DNA of 23,276 nucleotides from Candidatus Eiseniibacteriota bacterium (GTDB taxonomy: Bacteria > Eisenbacteria > RBG-16-71-46). The notes below the pieces were generated by a model. That model did not search any database. It was not told where the DNA came from and saw nothing but the letters and a program-made list of their open reading frames with translations. Positions 8,371 through 14,702 of the stretch are shown piece by piece. The DNA lies in contig VBPB01000007.1 in assembly GCA_005893365.1 (NCBI GenBank), forward strand, positions 1 to 23,276. The letters run 5' to 3'. Numbering within the stretch: position 1 is the first letter of the stretch; the number at the start of each line of letters is the position of its first letter. A program made the position numbers and the translations under genes.

Positions 8371-10398
8371 GTGACCCCCGCTCGGCGGTTCCCGTGGTGG
8401 CTGGCCGCCGTCGTCGCCGCGGTCGGGCTCGCGGCGCTCTACCGAGGCGCGCTCCAAACCGGCTTCCTCAACGATGACTACCTGTTCCTGGAGGCGGCGC
8501 GCCGCCAGCCGCTCACCGCCTCGCTCACCCACCTCGGGGCGATCGGGAACTACTACCGTCCGCTTTCGCGCCAGGTCTACTTCGCGGTCCTGACCCCGCT
8601 CGCGGGCGGCTCGCCCGGGGTGTTCCACCTGGCCAACGCGGCGGTGTTCGCGGCGGCCCTCGCGCTGCTCCTGGATCTGCTGCTCGCCTGCCTGCCCTTG
8701 GCCGGCGCGCTCGCCGGCGCCCTCTACTTCGCCCTGCTGCCGCTCCAACGCGTGAACCTCATCTGGATCTCCTGCAGCCAGGATCTGCTGTCGCTCGCAT
8801 TCGTGCTCGCCGCCCTCGCCCTCTTCCGCCGCCGGCGGGATGGCTGGGCCGGCCTCGCCTACCTCGCGGCGCTGGCCAGCAAGGAGGCGGCCTTCCCGCT
8901 GCCCGTGGCGCTGGCGGCCTGGACGCTCCTCTGCGAGCCGCGCGGCGTGGAACCACCCGGGCGCGCGGCGCTGCGGGGGCTCGCGCGCCGGCTCACGCCG
9001 TTCGCGGTCATCGGGGCGGCGTGGCTCGGCGTGGTGATCGCGATGCGCCTCCGCGAGCCGGCCACGGCGGGCGCGTTACGGTGGGCGCCCGGGGACTTCG
9101 TCGCCGCCCTCGCGCACGAGCTCCAGAGCCTGCTCGGGCTCGAGCACCCGGCCGGCGTGGTGCGCGCGCTGTGGGAGCACGCCCCGGCGCTGGTCCCGCT
9201 CGCGCCGCTCGCAGCCCTGGCGCTCTGGCTGCCGGCCCGGGCGGACGCGCGGGCGGACCTGCGGCGCGGGACCCTCGCCTTCGCCGGGCTCTGGCTGGTG
9301 GCGTTCGCCCTGCCCATCGGCCCCGTCGCCTTCGGCTGGAAGAGCTACTACTACACCCTCGCCGCCGTCGGTGGGGCGATCGTCGTCGGGGCGCTCCTGC
9401 GGCGCATCGACCGCTGGGCCTGGCTCGGACTCACGGCGGCGCTGCTCTGGTGGCACGCGGGCAACAGCGGGGTGCGCGCCTTCGCGGTGGACGAGCGGCC
9501 GTGGACCTGGACCTCGCACCTGACGTCCTTCTACTTCCAGCGCGGCGCCGCGCTCTCCGAGGCGCTGCGGCGCGAGCTCCGCCGGTCCGAGCCGCGCCCG
9601 GCGCCCGGCACCCGGTTCTTCTTCGCCACGCTGCCCCCGTGGGCGGGCTTCCAGATGGGCAGCGGTGCCCTGGTCCGCGACCTCTACCGGGACACGACCC
9701 TGGCCTCGTACTTCTACTCCCAGTTCTCCGACACCACGGCGGGTTCGCACCCGTGCCGCTTCCTCTACTGGGACGGCGCGCGACTCGCTCCGCTCTACGG
9801 CGCCAACCACGACCCGTGGTTCCAGGTCGGCAGCGACCTGCTCCTGTTCGACCGGCCGGCGGGCGCGGCGCACGCCTTGCGGCGTGGGCTGGCCACGGGC
9901 CGCGAGCGCACGGACGACCTCTACTGGCTGGGCTGGGCCGAGCTGTGGCGCGCTCACCGCGACGACGCCGAGGCGGCCTGGCAGGCATTCGGCGCCCGCG
10001 ACGACCGCGCGGCGTATGATGCGAGCATGCTGGCGGCGCGCGACGCGCTCCTGGGCGGCGACACGCTCACCGCGCGACGCCACCTGTTCGTGGCCATCCG
10101 CAGCGGCGTGGGCCGGCCCGAGGCGCACGGGGCGCTGGGCGAGTTGCTGCTGGGCCGGCAGCTCAAGTACGCGCTGCTCGAGCTCAAGGTGGCGGCGTTC
10201 CTCGACCCCAGGAATCTGCTCGCCCGCCGTGACCTGACGGCCGGACTCGAGCGGGTGCGGCTCGACCAAGCGGCGCGCCGGGAGCTGGAGAGCCTGGTCC
10301 GCTTCTATCCCGCCTGGGCCGACGATTCGACGCTGAGCGCGGTGCGGCGGGCGCTCGACCGGCGCTCGGGGGCGCGTGCCGCGGTGATGGAGTTCTGA
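8371..10398 (+). CDS. polytopic GT-C-like membrane protein with C-terminal TPR-like region
   Basis: A protein of about 675 residues. The N-terminal half has many hydrophobic helices. The first is followed by GFLNDDYLFLE, like the acidic pair in the first external loop of GT-C glycosyltransferases (ArnT/PMT/TMTC type), which use lipid-linked sugar donors. Then come the YYRPLSR and ASKEAAFPLPVAL segments typical of TMTC/PMT-like proteins. After about residue 395 the chain is soluble: a mixed domain, then helix pairs such as DLYWLGWAELWRAHRDDAEAAW that resemble TPR units. I prefer the GTG at 8371, next to a -10-like TAGATT; an in-frame TTG lies 18 bases upstream. The esterase-like gene follows after 20 bases. 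Glycosyl transfer is inferred from topology and the acidic loop; substrate and acceptor are unknown. Confidence 0.78.
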   Translation: MTPARRFPWWLAAVVAAVGLAALYRGALQTGFLNDDYLFLEAARRQPLTASLTHLGAIGNYYRPLSRQVYFAVLTPLAGGSPGVFHLANAAVFAAALALLLDLLLACLPLAGALAGALYFALLPLQRVNLIWISCSQDLLSLAFVLAALALFRRRRDGWAGLAYLAALASKEAAFPLPVALAAWTLLCEPRGVEPPGRAALRGLARRLTPFAVIGAAWLGVVIAMRLREPATAGALRWAPGDFVAALAHELQSLLGLEHPAGVVRALWEHAPALVPLAPLAALALWLPARADARADLRRGTLAFAGLWLVAFALPIGPVAFGWKSYYYTLAAVGGAIVVGALLRRIDRWAWLGLTAALLWWHAGNSGVRAFAVDERPWTWTSHLTSFYFQRGAALSEALRRELRRSEPRPAPGTRFFFATLPPWAGFQMGSGALVRDLYRDTTLASYFYSQFSDTTAGSHPCRFLYWDGARLAPLYGANHDPWFQVGSDLLLFDRPAGAAHALRRGLATGRERTDDLYWLGWAELWRAHRDDAEAAWQAFGARDDRAAYDASMLAARDALLGGDTLTARRHLFVAIRSGVGRPEAHGALGELLLGRQLKYALLELKVAAFLDPRNLLARRDLTAGLERVRLDQAARRELESLVRFYPAWADDSTLSAVRRALDRRSGARAAVMEF

Positions 10399-10418
10399 CG
10401 CCTGACGCGGGAGGTCCG

Positions 10419-11426
10419 ATGAAGACGGGTCGCGTGCAGTGGGTGCGCTTCGTGAGCGAGGTGCTCGAGGGCAATGCCGCGGGCGACCCGCACGCGCGAC
10501 GCGTCCCGGCCTATCTCCCCCCGTCGTACGACGAGCGGCCGGAGCGGCGCTATCCGGTCGCCTTCGTCCTGACCGGGTTCACCGGCCGCGGCCCGATGCT
10601 GCTCAACGACAACCTCTGGAATCCCCCGCTCGACGCCCGCATGGACGCGCTGATCGCGGCCGGCTGCGGCGAGATGATCCTGGTGATGCCCGACTGCGCC
10701 ACCCGCTACGGCGGTTCGCAATACCTCGACTCGAGCGCCACGGGCCGCTACCAGACGCATCTGATCGCCGAGCTGGTGCCGTTCGTGGACCGCAGCTTCC
10801 GCACGCTGGCTGGGCGCGAGCACCGGGGCGTGCTGGGCAAGCCCTCCGGGGGCTACGGCGCGCTGGTGCAGGGCATGCGCCACCCCGAGGTGTTCGGCGC
10901 CGTCGCCTGCCACAGCGGCGACATGTACTTCGAGTACTGCTACCGGGGCGACGTCCCCAAGTTCTGCGCGCGGGTCCAGAACGCCGGCGGGCTGGCCCGC
11001 TGGTTCGCCGACTTCGAGGCCGCGGCTCAAAAGAAGCCCGAGGACCTGGTGGCGCTCAACATCCTGGGCATGGCCGCCGCCTACTCGCCCGATCCCGCGG
11101 CCACGCCCTTCGGCATCGAGCTGCCCTGCGATCTCGAGACCGGGGCGTTCCGGCCCGAGGTCTGGGAGCGCTGGCTCGCCCTCGACCCGATCGTGATGCT
11201 GGACCGCCACGCCGACGCCCTGCGCTGGCTCGCCCTCCTGCACCTCGACTGCGGCATCCGCGATGAGTGGCACCTCCACCTGGGGATGCGGATGCTGGCG
11301 CGCCGGCTCAAGGCCCTCGGCATCCGCCACGAGGTCGAGGAGTTCGACGACGGCCACATGAACATCCAGTACCGCTACGACGTCAGCCTGCCCAAGCTGG
11401 CGCGCGCCCTGGGCGCGCCGCGATGA
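10419..11426 (+). CDS. esterase-like alpha/beta-hydrolase fold protein, altered nucleophile elbow
   Basis: A 335-residue protein of the putative esterase (esterase D/enterochelin esterase-like) group. Visible parts are RVPAYLPPSYDE near the start, YPVAFVLTGFTG (oxyanion-region strand), MILVMPDCATRYGGSQY, the elbow at 140-146 and a C-terminal DDGHMN with H313 as probable catalytic histidine. The family elbow is usually GxSxGG. Here it reads G140-K-P142-S143-G-G-Y, so the position expected to hold the nucleophile is proline and a serine sits one place later. The ATG has GGGAGGT 5 bases upstream. It probably shares a transcript with the membrane protein upstream. Whether it is an active enzyme is uncertain. 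Confidence 0.82.
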   Translation: MKTGRVQWVRFVSEVLEGNAAGDPHARRVPAYLPPSYDERPERRYPVAFVLTGFTGRGPMLLNDNLWNPPLDARMDALIAAGCGEMILVMPDCATRYGGSQYLDSSATGRYQTHLIAELVPFVDRSFRTLAGREHRGVLGKPSGGYGALVQGMRHPEVFGAVACHSGDMYFEYCYRGDVPKFCARVQNAGGLARWFADFEAAAQKKPEDLVALNILGMAAAYSPDPAATPFGIELPCDLETGAFRPEVWERWLALDPIVMLDRHADALRWLALLHLDCGIRDEWHLHLGMRMLARRLKALGIRHEVEEFDDGHMNIQYRYDVSLPKLARALGAPR

Positions 11427-11607
11427 CCTCGGGCGCGGCGGCAGGCCCCGGCGCGGCCCGGGCGGCCGGGCCGGATCGCCCGCGCGGCGGCCGGCGGGCC
11501 GGCCGCGGCGGCGCCACCCCCTATCGGATGCCCCCGGCCCTCTGCTACCGTCCCGTCACGCCGCACTCACCGCGTGCCCCCGATGCGGCGAACGCAGGAG
11601 GCCGTGG

Positions 11608-13440
11608 ATGAGTCGCCGAATCCGTCTGCCGGAGCTGGTGGAACCTCCCCAGGAATCCCAGCGCCGGCTCGCCGAGCTGTCGAGTCTGTACGAGGCCGCG
11701 CGCACCCTCCTCGGCGCGCGCAACCACGCGCAGGTCGCCTCGCGCGTGATCCACTCCAGCATGGGCGTGATGGGGGCGCGCTCCGGGGCGATGTTCGTCG
11801 CCGACGATCGCGGGCGGTATCGCCTGGTGCACAGCTCGGGGCTCGACGACGCCGAGCGCGGCGAGATGCTGCCGATCACCGCCCAGGCCCGCGAGTGGCT
11901 GCTGTGCGAAGGGGCGTTCGCCACCGACGGCGCCTCGGCCGCCCGCCTGCCGGGCGAGCTGCGCGACCGGCTGGTCGAACACTACGACGCGGCGGTGGCG
12001 GTCGCGGTCTCGGACGCCCACGGGCTCCTGGGCCTGATGGTGTTCGGCCCCCGGGTCCTGCCCGGTGACTACGAGGACGAGCACCTGGCGCTGCTCGACT
12101 CGCTGGCCTCGCTCGCCGCCCAGGCGCTGGCGACCCGGCCCGCCCGCGACCCCGATCATTCCGGCGGCCTCTACCCCACCGATGGGGTGGCGCGGCGCGG
12201 CGCCGGCCCGCGGGGCCCGGCGCGGGACCTCGAGCTGCTGCGCGAGGCGCATCCGCCGCTCCAGGCGATGGTGGGCGAGAGTGCCGCGCTGCTCGAGACC
12301 TGCCGCGAGCTGGTGGCGGTCGCGCCCACGCCGTTCCCGGTGCTGCTGACCGGCGAGTCCGGCGTCGGCAAGGAGCTCGCCGCGCACGCCATCCACGGGT
12401 TGTCGGAGCGGGCGGAGGGGCCGTTCGAGGTCGTGGATTGCGGGTCCATCCCGCGCGATCTGATCGAGAGCGAGCTGTTCGGCCACGTGCGCGGGGCGTT
12501 CACCGGGGCGCATCGCGATCGGCGCGGCGCCTTCGAGCTGGCCCATCGCGGCACGCTGTTCCTGGACGAGATCGGCGAGATGCCGCTCCCGCTCCAGAAG
12601 CGCCTGCTGCGGGTGCTGCAGGAGGGTCGCTTCCGCCGCGTCGGCGACGAGCGGGTGATCGACGGCGACGTGCGGGTCGTCGCCGCCACCAACCGCGACC
12701 TGCGCGCCGAGGTGGACGCCAAGCGCTTCCGCGAGGACCTCTACTACCGCCTCACCGTGTTCTCGATCCGCGTCCCGCCGCTGCGCGAGCGGATCGAGGA
12801 CATGGTGCCGCTGCTGCGCCACATCCAGACCCGCCAGTGCAAGGAGCTGGGGGTCAAGGCGTGGGAGATGGACGCGGACGTGATCGGCGCCTTGGGCGAG
12901 CACTCCTGGCCCGGGAACATCCGCGAGCTGACCAACCTGTGCGCGGCGCTCACGGTGCGGGCGCGCCAGGACGGCCACATCACGCGCGAGGACTTGGACC
13001 AGGTCTGGCGCCGCCAGCATGCGGGCGAGGACCCGCCCTGGAGCGGCACCTCGCGGGCGCCGCGCGGACGGCTCGGCGAGTGGGTGCTGGTCCAGGTGCG
13101 CGCGGCGCGCTTCAACGTGATCGAGGCGGCGCGCCTGCTCCAGCGGCGCAAGCGCTCCGGGCAGGCGGTCCCGCTCACCGAGCGCTCGGCGCTCTCCTAC
13201 TACATGATCGGCGAGACGCTCCGGCTGCTGGTGGAGGCCGAGGGCGACACGGCCGCGGCCGCCCGGGCGGTCGCTGGCTGCGAGGAGCTGCTGCCCCGGG
13301 TGCTGCCGCGCGTGCAGAAGGTGGCCGATGCCTTGCGCGCGGCGCACGCCGAGGACGAGCTCAAGCACATCTTCGTGAAGCTGCCCGCCGGCTACGAAGA
13401 GATCCTCCAGCGGGCGCACCGGCTGGTGGCGAGGCGCTGA
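11608..13440 (+). CDS. GAF-AAA+ sigma-54-dependent transcriptional activator
   Basis: A 610-residue bacterial enhancer-binding protein. A GAF domain fills about residues 20-175. The AAA+ domain (about 215-445) has Walker A GESGVGKE at 249-256, an intact GAFTGA loop at 296-301 for sigma-54 contact, Walker B LFLDE at 317-321, LYYRL and PPLRER, and WPGNIREL at 434-441. The C-terminal 130 residues are not a clean Fis helix-turn-helix; a FNVIEAARLLQRR segment at 502-514 followed by VPLTERSALSYYM may be a modified one. The ATG has AGGAGG 6 bases upstream. The 180 bases before it are extremely GC-rich with no gene. It should remodel sigma-54 polymerase at distant promoters in response to a GAF ligand. 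Targets are unknown. Confidence 0.93.
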   Translation: MSRRIRLPELVEPPQESQRRLAELSSLYEAARTLLGARNHAQVASRVIHSSMGVMGARSGAMFVADDRGRYRLVHSSGLDDAERGEMLPITAQAREWLLCEGAFATDGASAARLPGELRDRLVEHYDAAVAVAVSDAHGLLGLMVFGPRVLPGDYEDEHLALLDSLASLAAQALATRPARDPDHSGGLYPTDGVARRGAGPRGPARDLELLREAHPPLQAMVGESAALLETCRELVAVAPTPFPVLLTGESGVGKELAAHAIHGLSERAEGPFEVVDCGSIPRDLIESELFGHVRGAFTGAHRDRRGAFELAHRGTLFLDEIGEMPLPLQKRLLRVLQEGRFRRVGDERVIDGDVRVVAATNRDLRAEVDAKRFREDLYYRLTVFSIRVPPLRERIEDMVPLLRHIQTRQCKELGVKAWEMDADVIGALGEHSWPGNIRELTNLCAALTVRARQDGHITREDLDQVWRRQHAGEDPPWSGTSRAPRGRLGEWVLVQVRAARFNVIEAARLLQRRKRSGQAVPLTERSALSYYMIGETLRLLVEAEGDTAAAARAVAGCEELLPRVLPRVQKVADALRAAHAEDELKHIFVKLPAGYEEILQRAHRLVARR

Positions 13441-13535
13441 CGCGCGACGCTGACGCACGACGCCGACGCACCACCCCGCATGCCAGGCTCGGTCGGCTGC
13501 GCGGCGCCGTGAGGGTTTCCCGCCACGGCACCAAT

Positions 13536-13574
13536 ACGAGGAAGCGCCGGGTCCCGCCCGGCGCTTCCTCGTTT
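13536..13574 (+). terminator. rho-independent terminator-like hairpin after the activator gene
   Basis: A perfect 16-base-pair stem pairs 13536-13551 with 13557-13572 (ACGAGGAAGCGCCGGG with its complement) around a TCCCG loop, followed by TTT. It lies about 95 bases after the activator stop. It is also 19 bases beyond the stop of the minus-strand peptide gene, so it may serve both convergent transcripts. Confidence 0.75.
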
Positions 13575-13590
13575 CAAGACGCTTACGATC

Positions 13591-13746
13591 CTAGGTGATG
13601 GTGATCGCGTCGAACGTCTTGCCCGCAACCGAACCCGGCGCCTTCAGCAGGGTGCCCGGGGCCTTGCGGCTGGAGCGGACGCTGCTCTTCTTCGTGGCCT
13701 TCGCGCGGGTGGACTTGCGCGTCTTGGTCGTCTTCTTCGCTGCCAT
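13591..13746 (-). CDS. short Lys/Arg-rich peptide, copy 1
   Basis: A 51-residue peptide starting MAAKKTTKTRKSTRAKATKK. The first 30 residues are very basic, like short histone H1/AlgP-type tails. The last 21 change character to KAPGTLLKAPGSVAGKTF then DAITIT. The start is secure: AGGAGGTGA, a near-perfect ribosome-binding site at 13751-13759, sits 4 bases before the ATG, and the frame upstream has no comparable signal. The gene stands alone with a candidate promoter about 235 bases upstream and a hairpin downstream. A paralogue lies at 14306-14455 and a remnant in between. It might be a DNA- or RNA-binding peptide, or a secreted precursor peptide with a conserved leader; the sequence does not decide. 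No signal peptide is visible. Confidence 0.8.
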   Translation of the reverse strand: MAAKKTTKTRKSTRAKATKKSSVRSSRKAPGTLLKAPGSVAGKTFDAITIT

Positions 13747-13981
13747 GGTGTCACCTCCTGTCGTCGGTGGAACTCGGCTTCGCTCGATCGACTCCCGAAC
13801 TGCTGCCGGGACCATGAGCATCCCGCGTGCCATTCGTGCCGATGTCGCGTCGATGCGGGCCCACTCCGCTTGCCGCAACACGATGCGGTGTGTCCGAGCC
13901 CGCTCGGCGTCCCGCGTGAGCCATCGCGCGTGACGATGTCCGCAACCGCTGCGGAGCGGCACTGCGGATGGCTACGCGGCA

Positions 13982-14010
13982 AGCATACTGCGCTGGCCCG
14001 GGACCACCAA
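13982..14010 (-). promoter_or_regulatory. candidate sigma-70 promoter for peptide copy 1
   Basis: On the minus strand TTGGTG (-35, 14005-14010) and TATGCT (-10, 13982-13987) are separated by exactly 17 bases. This gives a leader of about 230 bases before the peptide start. That leader (13747-13975) contains no gene that I can support. Confidence 0.5.
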
Positions 14011-14078
14011 TAGTCGAGCGCGGTCCCGGGCGAGCCCGGGGTCGGGTCGGGCGGCTTCCGCGGGCAAGGTCAGGGATA

Positions 14079-14117
14079 GAAAACACCCAGGCGGCGGAGG
14101 AACCCGGCGCCTGGGTG
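14079..14117 (-). terminator. intrinsic terminator, minus strand
   Basis: CACCCAGGCG at 14084-14093 pairs perfectly with 14108-14117. On the minus strand the hairpin is followed by TTTTCT. It lies just downstream of the decayed third peptide copy, as expected if a gene once ended here. Confidence 0.7.
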
Positions 14118-14139
14118 CGCACGGCCACCCCCGCGACGA

Positions 14140-14229
14140 CCAGGTGGTCGTGATCTCCTGGGGAGGGCCGCCATACGCCACCGACAGCGTCCCAGGCGCC
14201 TTCCGGTTGGCGCGGACCGTCGCGGCCCT
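14140..14229 (-). pseudogene. remnant of a third basic-peptide gene
   Basis: Read on the minus strand, 14185-14220 gives TVRANRKAPGTL. This matches SVRSSRKAPGTL of copy 1 and SVRSGRKAPGGL of copy 2 at the same spacing, and EITTTW follows near 14141-14155, comparable with the AITIT end of copy 1. The basic N-terminal part is missing: upstream in this frame there is no start codon before a TGA, and the space is taken by the hairpin at 14248-14290. The frame also runs on without a stop. It is best read as a deleted, decayed paralogue followed by its old terminator. Confidence 0.55.
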
Positions 14230-14247
14230 GGCGGATGGACCTGCCCC

Positions 14248-14290
14248 GCAAGCACGAAGCCCCGGGGGATTCCCGGGGCTTCACGCTTGC
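14248..14290 (-). terminator. long hairpin after peptide copy 2
   Basis: GAAGCCCCGGG (14256-14266) pairs perfectly with 14272-14282 around GGATT. After an AC/AC mismatch the stem extends by GCAAGC/GCTTGC (14248-14253 with 14285-14290). It lies 16 bases beyond the stop of peptide copy 2. There is no U-tract on the minus strand. Confidence 0.6.
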
Positions 14291-14305
14291 GGCCCTGCCT
14301 TCGAT

Positions 14306-14455
14306 CTACGTCCAATCCACCGGGACCGGCGCGCCGGTGGGCGGCGACTTGAGGAGACCGCCCGGAGCCTTCCGACCGGAGCGGACGGACGACTTCTTCG
14401 TGGCCTTCGCGCGCGTGACCTTGCGCGTCTTCGACGTGATCTTCTTGGCTGCCAT
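14306..14455 (-). CDS. short Lys/Arg-rich peptide, copy 2
   Basis: A 49-residue peptide starting MAAKKITSKTRKVTRAKATK. Aligned with copy 1 it has about 32 identities over the first 37 residues with one single-residue gap, including the block TRAKATKKSSVRS, then R-KAPG-LLK-P. The last 12 residues (TGAPVPVDWT end) share nothing clear with copy 1. GGAGAT lies 5 bases before the ATG. A long hairpin follows the stop. The nearest upstream gene on this strand, the GAF-HlyD gene, ends about 250 bases away, so this is probably a separate transcript. A conserved basic front with a variable tail fits either a family of nucleic-acid-binding peptides or leader/core precursor peptides. No function is assigned. 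Confidence 0.78.
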   Translation of the reverse strand: MAAKKITSKTRKVTRAKATKKSSVRSGRKAPGGLLKSPPTGAPVPVDWT

Positions 14456-14532
14456 CGGACATCTCCTTCAGTGAAGGGGTGATTGGCTGCGGCACGCCCG
14501 AGGTACGGGGCGGCCGACGTTGTCAGGGGTAC

Positions 14533-14548
14533 AGCATGCTGCGTGCCG
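14533..14548 (-). promoter_or_regulatory. sigma-54-like -24/-12 element before peptide copy 2
   Basis: Minus-strand CGGCACGCAGCATGCT matches the consensus TGGCACG-N4-TTGCW at 10 of 12 defined positions, with the required GG-N10-GC spacing, about 78 bases before the start codon. A sigma-54-type activator gene lies 1.1 kb away. Chance matches are common in such GC-rich DNA. The same site also contains a CATGCT that could be a -10. Confidence 0.3.
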
Positions 14549-14702
14549 AGCCGCAAGTTTCGTTTAGAGCCATGAATCTCGGTTGTCTTCACAACGAGTT
14601 AGTACGGGCCGGCGCGCGGCGCCGGTGCGTCTCCTCCACCCGCGAGTCTGCTGAACTCCGCATCCTCTGCGGGAGCGCCGTGCGGACGTGCGCGAGGTCG
14701 TC

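Noticed and set aside
14070..14495. 141-residue minus-strand frame across peptide copy 2
   Set aside because: It is in a different frame from the peptide with the good ribosome-binding site, and it runs through two hairpins.
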